Source: Streptomyces oceani
Lineage (GTDB): Bacteria > Actinomycetota > Actinomycetes > Streptomycetales > Streptomycetaceae
Assembly: GCF_001751245.1 (NCBI RefSeq)
Contig: NZ_LJGU01000127.1
Span: 187,610-229,910, forward strand
Reading direction: 5' to 3'
DNA length: 42,301 bases
Part shown: in pieces, positions 15,857-25,244 of the stretch
Layout: every line of letters begins with the position of its first letter
How positions within the stretch are numbered: the first letter of the stretch is position 1
Made by a program: the position numbers and the translations under genes
The notes under the pieces: model-generated
Databases searched by the model: none
The model's input: only the letters and a program-made list of their open reading frames with translations
Told to the model about the DNA's origin: nothing

Positions 15857-18800
15857 ATGGCCAACGAAGAGAAGCTGCTCGAACACCTGAAATGGGTCAC
15901 CGCCGAACTCCGGAAGACCCGACGACGGCTCGCGGCGGCCAGTGAACCGATCGCGATCGTCAGCATGGCCTGCCGCTTCCCCGGTGGCGTGACCGACCCG
16001 GAGGCCCTGTGGGACCTGTTCGCGTCCGGCGTCGACGCGGTCTCCGACTTCCCGCAGGACCGCGGCTGGGACCTCGACTCCCTCTACGACCCGGACCCGG
16101 ACCGGCAGGGCACCACGTACACCCAGCAAAGCGGCTTCCTGTACGACGCCGCCGACTTCGACCCGAGCGTGTTCGGCATCTCCCCGCGCGAGGCGCTGGC
16201 GATGGACCCGCAGCAACGGCTCGTACTCGAGACCTCCTGGGAGGTCCTGGAACGGGCCGGCATCAACCCGCTCTCGCTCGGCGGTAGCGACACCGCGGTG
16301 TTCGTCGGCGCTTCTCCCGGGGAGTACGCGCCCGGGTTCGGGATGACCCCCGACGGCCTTGAGGGGTACCTCGGCATCGGCACCCACCCCAGCGTGCTGT
16401 CCGGCCGTGTCTCCTACACCCTCGGCCTGCGAGGGCGTGCCGCCACCGTGGACACCGCGTGCTCCTCGTCCTTGCTGGCCGTGCACCTCGCCATGGAGAC
16501 GCTGCGGCGCGGTGAGTCCTCACTGGCGCTGGCCGGCGGCGTGAACGTGATGTCCACACCGAGTCTGTTCACCGACCTCAGCCGGCAGCGGGCGATCGCG
16601 GCGGACGGACGCTGCAAGTCCTTCGGGGCCGCGGCCGACGGCTTCGGACCTTCCGAGGGTGCCGGCGTACTCCTCCTCGAACGCCTCACGGACGCTCAAC
16701 GGAACGGGCACCAGGTGCTCGCCGTGCTGCGTGGCGGCGCGGTCAATCAGGACGGGGCGAGCAACGGCCTCACCGCTCCCAGCAGTCAGGCCCAGCGACA
16801 GCTGATCGAACAGGCCCTGGCAGACGCCCGGTTGAAGGCCGAACAGGTGGACGCGGTCGAGGCGCACGGCACCGGCACCGCGCTGGGTGACCCCATCGAG
16901 GCGGAGGCCCTGCTCACCACCTACGGGCGCGAACACAGCGCAGACCGGCCCCTGTACCTGGGCTCCTCCAAGTCCAACATCGGCCACACGCTGGCCGCCG
17001 CCGGCGCCGCGGGGCTCATCAAGATGGTCAAGGCCCTGGAGCACGACCTGCTGCCCAGGACGCTGCACGCTCAGGAGCCGTCACCGCACATCGACTGGTC
17101 GACCGGCAGCGTCGAACTACTCGCCCAGCCGCGTCCCTGGCCGTCGGGTGACACGCCACGCCGGGCGGGTGTGTCGTCCTTCGGGATCAGCGGCACCAAT
17201 GTGCACCTCATCCTCGAGGAGGCGCCCCCGGCCCAGGACCCTGACACCCAGCCGCCGGCGGCGCCGGCCGATCGGACCCCGTCGCCCGAGGAGCACGCTC
17301 CCTCGGTCTGGGTCCTCTCCGGCAAGACGCCCGAGGCACTGCGCGCGCAGGCGGCACGACTGCGGGAGTTCAGCAGCGGCGCCCCCGGACTGTGTCGTGT
17401 CGACGTCGGGTACTCCCTCGCCACCACCCGGGCTCCCCTGGAGAACCGCGCCGCGGTGATCGCCCGCAACCATGAGGAGGCCGTACGCGGTCTTGAGGCG
17501 CTGGAGACCGGAAGTTCCGCCCCCGGCACCTGTCGTGGCAGCGTCAGCAGGAGCGACCAGCCGGTCTTCGTCTTCCCCGGGCAGGGCTCCCAGTGGGCCC
17601 GGATGGCCGTCGAACTCCTTGACGCCTCGCCCGTGTTCGCCAAACGGATGCGGGAGTGCGAGGAGGCGCTCGCTCCCCACGTGGACTGGTCACTGACCCA
17701 GGTGCTGCGCGAGGGCGAGGTCGGGCCGCGCTTCGAGCAGGCCGACGTGGTGCAGCCGGCGCTCTTCGCGGTCATGGTGTCGCTGGCCGAACTGTGGCGG
17801 CACCACGGTGTGGAACCAGCGGCGGTGATCGGCCACTCCCAGGGCGAGATCGCCGCCGCCTGCGTGGCCGGCGCGCTCTCCCTCGAGGACGCCGCGAAGG
17901 CGGTGGCGCTACGCGCCCGGGCACTGCTGAAACTCTCCGGCAAGGGCGGCATGGTGTCCGTCGCGGAACCGGCGGACGCCGTGACCCAGCGGATCAGTCG
18001 TCTGGGCAACGGACTCGGCGTGACCTCCGTCAACGGGCCGCTGTCCACCGTGGTCTCGGGCACCCTCGAGGAGTTGGAGGCGCTGACGGCCTCCTGCGCG
18101 AAGGACGGGGTACGCGCCAAGCGGGTGGCCATCGACTACCCCTCGCACTCCCCGCAGGTGGAGGAGATTCGCGCCGAGGTACTGGAGGCCGTGGCGGACG
18201 TCGCACCGCGTACCACCCGGGTGCCCTTCATGTCCACCGTCACCGCCGAGTTCGCCGACGGACGGGAACTCGACGCGGACTACTGGTACGCGAACCTGCG
18301 CCAGACCGTGCGCTTCGAGGAGTCGATGCGCACTCTGTTGGCGCAAGGGCACGAGGTGTTCATCGAGGTGAGCGCCCATCCGGTGCTCACCGTCGGGGTG
18401 ACCGAGTGCGCCGCCGACAGCCCCGCCGTGGCCCTCGGCACGCTACGCCGCGACGACGGCGGCCCCGAGCGCTTCCTGGCCTCCCTCGCCGACGCCTGGG
18501 TGCACGGCGTGCGCGTCGACTGGCCGTCGGTCTACGCCGACCGGGACCCCTCCGTGGTGCCGCTCCCCACGTACGCCTTCCAGCGTCAACGCTTCTGGAT
18601 CGAGCAGGACATGGTCGCGCCCGCGGCCCCCTCGGCGGCCCGGACGGACGACTGGCGCTACCGCGTGCTGTGGCGGCCGCTGGCCGAGCCGGTCCGGCCG
18701 GCGCTGAACGGCCCCTGGCTGCTCGTCACCCCGATCGACCACGTCGACCACCCGCTGACCCGAGCCGTCGCCGAAGCGCTCGCCGAGGCCGGTGCCGAGG

Positions 18801-21800
18801 TACGCGCCGTCGCCGTCGGCAGCCTGGAGGGCACGGACCGTGCCTGGCTGGCGAAAAGGCTCACCGCCGAGGCAGCCGCGGTCGGCGACACCCACGGCGT
18901 CAGCGGCGTACTCTCCCTGGCCGGACTGGACGAGCGGCCCGCCGGCGGAGCCGGCGGGCTGCCCTGCGGGCTCATCCTGCAAACGGTGCTGCTGCAGGCG
19001 CTCGGGGACACCGGGATCGCGGCCCCGTTGTGGACCCTGACCAGCGGCGCCGTCTCCGTGGACCACACCGACCTGCTACGCAGCCCGCTGCAGGCGATGG
19101 GCTGGGGCCTGGGCCGGGTCGCCGCCCAGGAGTACCCGCGGCGCACCGGCGGTCTGATCGACGTACCCGCCGAACTGGACACACACGGCCGACGCCGTCT
19201 GGTCGCCGCGCTGTCCGGCCCGGACGACGAGGACCAACTGGCGGTACGCGCCACCGGTGTCTTCGTACGCCGCATCCAGCGCGCCGACGGTGGGGCCCGG
19301 ACGGCGCAGGATGGGGGGTGGTGCACCAGGCACGGGCACGGCACCGTACTGGTCACCGGCGGCACCGGAGGTATCGGCGCGCACGTCGCACGCTGGCTGG
19401 CCCGGAACGGCGTCCGTCACCTGCTGTTGGCCAGCCGCCGCGGTCCGACCGCGCCGGGCGCCGAGGAGCTGGTCGCCGAACTGGCCGAGTGGGGCGCCGA
19501 GGCCACCGTCGTCGCCTGCGACATGGCCGACCGCGGCGCGGTAGGCCGGATACTGGACGGGATACCAGACGAGCATCCGCTGACCGCGGTGTTCCACCTG
19601 GCGGGTGTGCTGGACGACGCACCCATCGAGTTCCTCACCCCGAGCCGCGCGGCCGAGGTGGTGGGGGCCAAGGCGGACTCGGCCCACGTCCTGCACGAGG
19701 CCACCCGGGACCTGGACCTCTCCGCGTTCGTGCTGTTCTCCTCGCTGGGAGCCACCATGGGCGCGCCCGGCCAGGGAAGTTACGCGGCGGCCAACGCCTA
19801 CCTCGACGCCCTGGCGTACGCGCGCCGCGCCGAGGGACTCCCCGCCACCTCGCTCGCCTGGGGCGAGTGGGGTACCGACGGGCTGGTCGACGAGACCGCA
19901 CAACGCAACCTGCAGTCCCACGGCATCCTGCCCATGGACCCGGAAGCGGCCGTCGCCGTGCTGGAGCAGGCCCTGGACCACGGCGAGACCTTCCTGGTGG
20001 TCTCCCGCGTCGACTGGCGGCTGGCCGCCGCCCGCTCCGACACCGCTCTGCGTGACCTGCCCGAAGCACTCGCCGCGGAGACCGCGCCACTCGACGCCGT
20101 GGGCACCGGCACCGCGCTGGCGTCCCGGCTCGCCGAACAGGACCCCGAGCAGCGGCGCGCCGCGCTGCTGGAGGTCGTGCGGGAACAGGCCGCGGTGGCG
20201 CTCGGCCATGCCCGGGACCGAGTGGACGCCGTCCCGCAGCACCGAGCGTTCCGGGAGCTGGGATTCGACTCGCTGGCCTCCGTCGACCTGCGCAACAGGC
20301 TCACCGAGGCGACCGGACTGCGCCTTCCCGTCACCCTCGTCTACGACTACCCGTCCGCGAACCAGCTCACCGACTTCCTCCACGACGGCCTGTTCGGCGG
20401 CGAAGCCGCTCCCTCCCACGAGGCCCCGGCCCCCGCCGACTCCACCGCCCCGGTGCGTGGCGACGACGATCCGATCGCCATCGTCGGTATGGCCTGCCGG
20501 TTCCCCGGCGGCGTGGCGTCCCCCAAGGACCTGTGGGAGCTGGTCGCCACCGGCACCGACGCCATCTCCGAGTTCCCCACCAACCGTGGCTGGGACCTCG
20601 ACGGCACGAACGTCGCCGACCGGGACAGGCACGATCTGCGTGAGGGCGGATTCCTGCACGACGTCGACCAGTTCGACGCCGACTTCTTCGGCATCTCCCC
20701 ACGCGAGGCGCTGGCCACCGACCCGCAGCATCGGCTGTTGCTGGAGACCTCGTGGGAGGCCCTCGAACACGCCGGCATCGACCCCGAGTCGGCGCGGGGC
20801 AGCCGGACCGGCGTCTTCGTCGGCGCCGTCTCCGCCGACTACCTCACCCGGCTCCAGGAGGTTCCCGAGTCGGTGGGACCGCACGGCGGCACCGGCAACA
20901 TGAGCAGCGTCATGTCCGGCCGGGTCGCCTACACCTTCGGCTTCGAGGGGCCCGCGGTGACCGTCGACACCGCGTGCTCGTCCTCGATGGTGGCCATCCA
21001 CCTCGCCGCGCAGGCGCTGCGTCAGGGTGAGTGCTCACGGGCGGTGGCCGGTGGTGTGACCGTGATGTCCAGCCAGGTGGGCTTCACCGAGATGAGCCGA
21101 CAGGGAGCCACCGCGCCGGACGGGCGGTGCAAAGCCTTCGCCGCGAGCGCGGACGGTTACGGCATGAGCGAGGGTGTCGGCGTCCTCCTCCTGGAACGCC
21201 TGTCCCAGGCACGGCGCGAGGGGCGTACGGTGCTGGCGGTGCTGCGCGGCTCGGCGACCAATCAGGACGGCGCGAGCAACGGCCTCTCCGCGCCCAACAT
21301 GCACGCACAGCAACGCGTCATCCGACAGGCTCTGGCCAACTCCGGGCTGTCCGGGGACGAGGTGGACGTGGTGGAGGCGCACGGCACCGGCACCGCGTTG
21401 GGCGACCCGATCGAGGCGCAGGCGCTGCAGGCGACCTACGGGCGGCAGCGCGACACGGAGCGGCCGCTGTGGCTCGCGTCCCTGAAGTCCAACATCGGCC
21501 ACACCGCGGGCGCAGCCGGAGTCGCCAACATCATCAAGACCGTCAAGGCGATGGAGCACGGACAGCTCGCCAAGACCCTGCACGCGGACGAGCCCTCACC
21601 ACACATCGACTGGTCGACCGGCACGCTGCGGCTGCTCACCGAGCCGCGGGCTTGGCCGGCGGGCGAGCGGCCACGCCGCGCCGGCATCTCGTCCTTCGGG
21701 ATCAGCGGCACGAACGCACACGCCATCCTGGAGGAGGCACCCAGGGAGGAGGCCCCGCGGGACAGCGCGTCCGGTGCGCCAAACGGTGCCGAATCCTCGA

Positions 21801-24800
21801 CGCCCGCCGGGGCTGTGCCGTTCTCCCGCCTCGAGGACGCGGTGCCGTGGATCGTCTCGGCCCGGACCTCGGCCGCGCTGCGCGGCCAGGCCAAGCGGCT
21901 GGCCGACCACACCGTCTCGGACGCGTCGTCGCGACCGGTGGACGTGGCCCGGAGCCTGACCGGACGTACGGCCTTCGACCGGCGTGCGGTGGTCGCCGCC
22001 ACCGACCGGGAGGGACTCGTCGCCGGGCTCCGAACCCTCGCGGTCGGCGAGCCGGGGTCCGGCGTCACGAGCGCCGGCACGCTACGGTCCGCTGACCGGC
22101 CGGTGTTCGTCTTCCCCGGGCAGGGCTCGCAGTGGGCCGGGATGGCCGTGGAACTCCTCGACGCCTCGCCCGTGTTCGCCGCGCGCATGGACGAGTGCGC
22201 CGCCGCGCTGGCCCCGCACGTGGACTGGTCACTGCAGGAAGTGCTCCGTGCGACCGAGGGCGCGCCGACCCTGGAGCGGGTCGACGTGGTCCAGCCGGTG
22301 CTCTTCGCGGTGATGGTGTCACTGGCCGAGCTGTGGCGGTCCTGTGGCGTACGCCCCGCCGCGGTGATCGGCCACTCCCAGGGCGAGATCGCCGCCGCCT
22401 GCGTGGCCGGCGCGCTCTCCCTCCAGGACGCCGCGAAGGTCGTGGCACTGCGTGCCCGTACGCTGCTGAAACTCTCCGGAAAGGGCGGCATGGTCTCCGT
22501 CGCGGAGTCCATGACCGAGGCGACCGACCGGATCGGCCGCCTGCCCGACGGGCTCGCGGTGGCCTCCGCGAACGGACCGCGGTCCACCGTTATTTCCGGG
22601 GATCCGGACGCCCTGGACGAGCTGCTGGCCTCCTGCGCGGCCGATGACGTACGAGCCAAGCGCATCCCTGTCGACTACGCGTCCCACTCCCCCAAGGTGG
22701 AGGAGATCCACGAGGACGTACGCGAGGCTCTGCGGGGTATCGAGCCGCACGACGTCCGAGTCCCCTTCCTGTCCACCGTCACCGCCGAGTTCGCCGACGG
22801 TTCCGAGTTGGACCCCGAGTACTGGTGCGCCAACCTCCGCCACACGGTGCGGTTCGAGGAGTCCATGCGGCTGCTGATCGAGCGGGGGTACGAGGCGTTC
22901 ATCGAGGTGAGCAGCCATCCGGTGCTCACGGTCGGCATGGCGGAGTGCGCTTCCGAGGCCGCTGCCACCGCCGTGCTCGGGACCCTGCACCGCGACGAGG
23001 GCGGCCCGGAGCGTTTCCTGCGTTCCCTCGCTGAGAGCTGGGCCCACGGGGTCGCCGTCGACTGGTCCGCCGTCTTCGCCGGTCAGCGCACCGAACGGGT
23101 CGAGCTGCCGACGTACGCCTTCCAGCGGCGGCGTTACTGGATCGAGTCGCCCGAGAGCACTGGCGCGCAACCGGCCACCGGCGACCCGGGCGCCGACGGG
23201 CTCGAGAACCAGTTCTGGGCCGCGGTGGAGCGCGAGGACCTGACCTCGCTCGCGGAGACCCTCGGCCTACGGGACCACGGGTCTCTGGAGGAACTGCTGC
23301 CCGCCCTGTCCTCGTGGCGCAAGCGGAGTCAGGAAGCCGCCACCCTGGACAACTGGCGTTACCGGATCGTGTGGCGCCGCCAAGCCCAACCGGACGACGT
23401 GTCACTGACCGGCACCTGGCTGATGGCGGTGCCCCGGGGGCACACGGACGACTCGCTGGTACGTGCGGTGTCACAGGCGTTGACGGACGGCGGAGCCACG
23501 GTAGTGGAGCTGCCCCTCGGCGACGACGCCGGCCGGGCGGAGTGCACCGAGGCGCTCACGGCCGCCTGTGAGCAGGGCCCCGTACCCACCGGCGTGGTCT
23601 CCCTGCTGCCCTTCGAGGAACGTCCGCACGCCACCCACGGCGAGGTGAGTATCGGCCTCCTCCAGTCGCTGGCGCTCGGACAGGCGTTGGTGGACATCGG
23701 GGTCAACACCCGGCTGTGGATGCTCACCAGTGAGTCCGCGATCGCCTACGGGGCGACCGACGCGCAGCGCCACCCCCAGCAGGGCGCGTCCTGGGGGCTC
23801 GGCCGAACGGTCGCGCTGGAGCACCCGGAGTTGTGGGGTGGCCTGATCGACCTGCCCTCGACACTGGAGTCCCAAGGGGCGAGCCTGCTGGCCCGTACCC
23901 TCGCCAACGGCGGTGACGAGGACCAGCTCGCCGTACGCAACACCGGCCTCTACGCCCGACGGCTGGTGCGCGCGCCCCGCTCGGGCGAGGAGCCGGATCC
24001 GTGGCGCACCAGCGGCACGGCCCTGATCACCGGTGGCACTGGCGGCCTGGGCAGGCACGTGGCCCGCGCCCTCGCCGAGCATGGGGCTGAGCATCTGGTG
24101 CTGACCAGCCGGCGCGGTGAGGACGCCCCCGACGCCGGCGCCGTACGCGAGGAGTTCGAGGCCATGGGCTGCCGCGTCACCATCGCCGCGTGCGATGTGA
24201 GCGACCGTGACCAGTTGGCCAGCTGGGTGCGGAAGATCGAGGGGGAGGACGGACCGATCCGTACGGTCGTGCACACCGCGGCCACTCTGGAGGAGAGCCT
24301 GCCGCCCTTCGTCACGGTATCGCCGGCGGAGTTCGCCTCCGACGCACGGGCCAAGTCACTCGGCGCGACGCACCTGGACGCTCTCTTCGACCGGACCGGG
24401 CTGGACGCGTTCGTGCTGTACTCCTCGGTGGCCGGCGCGTACGGCAGTGGCCGGCAGGCCTCCTACTGTGCCTCCAACGCCTTCCTGGACGCTCTGGCCG
24501 AGCACCGTCGTGCCCGCGGGCTGACCGCCACGTCCCTGGCCTGGGGAGCCTGGGGCGGCGACGGCGGCCTGATGACGCAGGAAGGCATGAGCGAGTTCAT
24601 GGAGACCCTGGGCGTGTTCCGGATGCGACCGGAGTTGGCGCTGAGCGGGCTGCGGCAGGCTCTCGAGGACGACGAGACGTACCTCATCCTCACCGACACG
24701 GACTGGGAGCGCTTCGCGCCCTCGTTCACCGCCGCCCGTCCACGCTCGCTGCTGGACGAGATCCCCGAGGCGGCACGAGCGTTGGGCACGGGGTCGGACG

Positions 24801-25123
24801 ACGCGGCGGAGGGCTCTACGGAGGCGCCCGAGATCCTGGCGGGACGGCTCGCTGGTCTTGAGAGGGAGGACCGGGAGGGAGTGCTGCTGGATGTCGTACG
24901 CCGACAGGTGGCCCGGGTGCTGGGCCACTCGGAGCCGGACGAGATCGAACCAGAGCGTGCGTTCCGGGAATTGGGTTTGGACTCGGTCACCGCGGTCGAG
25001 CTGCGAAACCATCTGAACGCGGCCACGGGCCTGCGACTGCCGGTTTCCGTGGTCTTCGACCACGCGGAACCGCTGGCCCTGGCGAGCCATCTGACCGATA
25101 AGCTCACCACTGTCCCGGCCTGA
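15857..25123 (+). CDS. Bimodular type I polyketide synthase (KS-AT-KR-ACP-KS-AT-KR-ACP)
   Basis: 3088-residue assembly-line PKS adding two extender units. Residues 1-30 form a charged coiled-coil docking segment (EEKLLEHLKWVTAELRKTRRR), so it should receive a chain from another PKS protein. Both KS domains are intact (KS1 C202, H337, H377; KS2 C1707). Both AT domains have GHSQGE (S661, S2174), and YPSH (761-764) or YASH (2274-2277), pointing to methylmalonyl-CoA. KR1 has LDD (1252-1254), a B-type mark; KR2 lacks it. ACP serines are S1472 and S3043. There is no loading module, DH, ER, thioesterase or C-terminal docking segment: the protein stops about 45 residues after the last ACP serine. No other assembly-line or tailoring gene is adjacent. 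PPTase and PptH-like genes lie just upstream, divergent. Confidence 0.97.
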   Translation: MANEEKLLEHLKWVTAELRKTRRRLAAASEPIAIVSMACRFPGGVTDPEALWDLFASGVDAVSDFPQDRGWDLDSLYDPDPDRQGTTYTQQSGFLYDAADFDPSVFGISPREALAMDPQQRLVLETSWEVLERAGINPLSLGGSDTAVFVGASPGEYAPGFGMTPDGLEGYLGIGTHPSVLSGRVSYTLGLRGRAATVDTACSSSLLAVHLAMETLRRGESSLALAGGVNVMSTPSLFTDLSRQRAIAADGRCKSFGAAADGFGPSEGAGVLLLERLTDAQRNGHQVLAVLRGGAVNQDGASNGLTAPSSQAQRQLIEQALADARLKAEQVDAVEAHGTGTALGDPIEAEALLTTYGREHSADRPLYLGSSKSNIGHTLAAAGAAGLIKMVKALEHDLLPRTLHAQEPSPHIDWSTGSVELLAQPRPWPSGDTPRRAGVSSFGISGTNVHLILEEAPPAQDPDTQPPAAPADRTPSPEEHAPSVWVLSGKTPEALRAQAARLREFSSGAPGLCRVDVGYSLATTRAPLENRAAVIARNHEEAVRGLEALETGSSAPGTCRGSVSRSDQPVFVFPGQGSQWARMAVELLDASPVFAKRMRECEEALAPHVDWSLTQVLREGEVGPRFEQADVVQPALFAVMVSLAELWRHHGVEPAAVIGHSQGEIAAACVAGALSLEDAAKAVALRARALLKLSGKGGMVSVAEPADAVTQRISRLGNGLGVTSVNGPLSTVVSGTLEELEALTASCAKDGVRAKRVAIDYPSHSPQVEEIRAEVLEAVADVAPRTTRVPFMSTVTAEFADGRELDADYWYANLRQTVRFEESMRTLLAQGHEVFIEVSAHPVLTVGVTECAADSPAVALGTLRRDDGGPERFLASLADAWVHGVRVDWPSVYADRDPSVVPLPTYAFQRQRFWIEQDMVAPAAPSAARTDDWRYRVLWRPLAEPVRPALNGPWLLVTPIDHVDHPLTRAVAEALAEAGAEVRAVAVGSLEGTDRAWLAKRLTAEAAAVGDTHGVSGVLSLAGLDERPAGGAGGLPCGLILQTVLLQALGDTGIAAPLWTLTSGAVSVDHTDLLRSPLQAMGWGLGRVAAQEYPRRTGGLIDVPAELDTHGRRRLVAALSGPDDEDQLAVRATGVFVRRIQRADGGARTAQDGGWCTRHGHGTVLVTGGTGGIGAHVARWLARNGVRHLLLASRRGPTAPGAEELVAELAEWGAEATVVACDMADRGAVGRILDGIPDEHPLTAVFHLAGVLDDAPIEFLTPSRAAEVVGAKADSAHVLHEATRDLDLSAFVLFSSLGATMGAPGQGSYAAANAYLDALAYARRAEGLPATSLAWGEWGTDGLVDETAQRNLQSHGILPMDPEAAVAVLEQALDHGETFLVVSRVDWRLAAARSDTALRDLPEALAAETAPLDAVGTGTALASRLAEQDPEQRRAALLEVVREQAAVALGHARDRVDAVPQHRAFRELGFDSLASVDLRNRLTEATGLRLPVTLVYDYPSANQLTDFLHDGLFGGEAAPSHEAPAPADSTAPVRGDDDPIAIVGMACRFPGGVASPKDLWELVATGTDAISEFPTNRGWDLDGTNVADRDRHDLREGGFLHDVDQFDADFFGISPREALATDPQHRLLLETSWEALEHAGIDPESARGSRTGVFVGAVSADYLTRLQEVPESVGPHGGTGNMSSVMSGRVAYTFGFEGPAVTVDTACSSSMVAIHLAAQALRQGECSRAVAGGVTVMSSQVGFTEMSRQGATAPDGRCKAFAASADGYGMSEGVGVLLLERLSQARREGRTVLAVLRGSATNQDGASNGLSAPNMHAQQRVIRQALANSGLSGDEVDVVEAHGTGTALGDPIEAQALQATYGRQRDTERPLWLASLKSNIGHTAGAAGVANIIKTVKAMEHGQLAKTLHADEPSPHIDWSTGTLRLLTEPRAWPAGERPRRAGISSFGISGTNAHAILEEAPREEAPRDSASGAPNGAESSTPAGAVPFSRLEDAVPWIVSARTSAALRGQAKRLADHTVSDASSRPVDVARSLTGRTAFDRRAVVAATDREGLVAGLRTLAVGEPGSGVTSAGTLRSADRPVFVFPGQGSQWAGMAVELLDASPVFAARMDECAAALAPHVDWSLQEVLRATEGAPTLERVDVVQPVLFAVMVSLAELWRSCGVRPAAVIGHSQGEIAAACVAGALSLQDAAKVVALRARTLLKLSGKGGMVSVAESMTEATDRIGRLPDGLAVASANGPRSTVISGDPDALDELLASCAADDVRAKRIPVDYASHSPKVEEIHEDVREALRGIEPHDVRVPFLSTVTAEFADGSELDPEYWCANLRHTVRFEESMRLLIERGYEAFIEVSSHPVLTVGMAECASEAAATAVLGTLHRDEGGPERFLRSLAESWAHGVAVDWSAVFAGQRTERVELPTYAFQRRRYWIESPESTGAQPATGDPGADGLENQFWAAVEREDLTSLAETLGLRDHGSLEELLPALSSWRKRSQEAATLDNWRYRIVWRRQAQPDDVSLTGTWLMAVPRGHTDDSLVRAVSQALTDGGATVVELPLGDDAGRAECTEALTAACEQGPVPTGVVSLLPFEERPHATHGEVSIGLLQSLALGQALVDIGVNTRLWMLTSESAIAYGATDAQRHPQQGASWGLGRTVALEHPELWGGLIDLPSTLESQGASLLARTLANGGDEDQLAVRNTGLYARRLVRAPRSGEEPDPWRTSGTALITGGTGGLGRHVARALAEHGAEHLVLTSRRGEDAPDAGAVREEFEAMGCRVTIAACDVSDRDQLASWVRKIEGEDGPIRTVVHTAATLEESLPPFVTVSPAEFASDARAKSLGATHLDALFDRTGLDAFVLYSSVAGAYGSGRQASYCASNAFLDALAEHRRARGLTATSLAWGAWGGDGGLMTQEGMSEFMETLGVFRMRPELALSGLRQALEDDETYLILTDTDWERFAPSFTAARPRSLLDEIPEAARALGTGSDDAAEGSTEAPEILAGRLAGLEREDREGVLLDVVRRQVARVLGHSEPDEIEPERAFRELGLDSVTAVELRNHLNAATGLRLPVSVVFDHAEPLALASHLTDKLTTVPA
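15947..20393 (+). other. PKS module 1: KS-AT(methylmalonyl)-KR(B-type)-ACP
   Basis: KS1 covers about residues 31-455, AT1 569-915, the KR structural half from about 930 and the catalytic half from T1167 (VTGGTGGIG). KR1 catalytic S1296, Y1309 and N1313 are present, with HLAGVLDD upstream. No HxxxGxxxxP dehydratase motif lies between AT and KR. AT1 carries YPSH rather than the canonical YASH. ACP1 has LGFDSLASVDLR. Predicted product unit: 2-methyl-3-hydroxyacyl, D-configured alcohol by the LDD rule. Confidence 0.85.
20466..25100 (+). other. PKS module 2: KS-AT(methylmalonyl)-KR-ACP with dimerisation element
   Basis: KS2 begins with DPIAIVGMACRFPGG; AT2 has YASH. Between AT2 and KR2 lies a dimerisation element (FWAAVEREDLTSLAETLG to LLPALSSWRKR), absent in module 1. 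KR2 starts at ITGGTGGLG (T2725) with S2857 and Y2870 intact, but the position eight residues before Y2870, Trp in A-type KRs, is Y2862 (VAGAYGSG). HTAATLEES replaces LDD. ACP2 has LGLDSVTAVELR. Confidence 0.85.
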
Positions 25124-25153
25124 ACGGCCGGCTCCCACGCACCTTGCGTGCGT

Positions 25154-25198
25154 ACGCCCCCGGCACGGGTAGGAGACTTCCACGCGTGCCGGGGGCGT
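25154..25198 (+). terminator. Perfect 14-bp hairpin after the PKS gene
   Basis: ACGCCCCCGGCACG (25154-25167) is the exact reverse complement of CGTGCCGGGGGCGT (25185-25198), with a 17-base loop. It lies 31 bases after the PKS stop and 47 before the next ATG. It marks the end of the PKS transcript and shows that the following HD gene is a separate unit. Confidence 0.8.
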
Positions 25199-25244
25199 GA
25201 CCCGGTGCTGTGCGAACCCGCCGGTCGCATGCCAGGATGTGGTC

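Noticed and set aside
18604..19340. Possible dehydratase domain between AT1 and KR1
   Set aside because: No HxxxGxxxxP motif or DH end motif; the segment matches the KR structural subdomain.
24984..25123. Thioesterase or docking domain after ACP2
   Set aside because: Only about 45 residues follow the ACP serine, most of them the end of the ACP fold.
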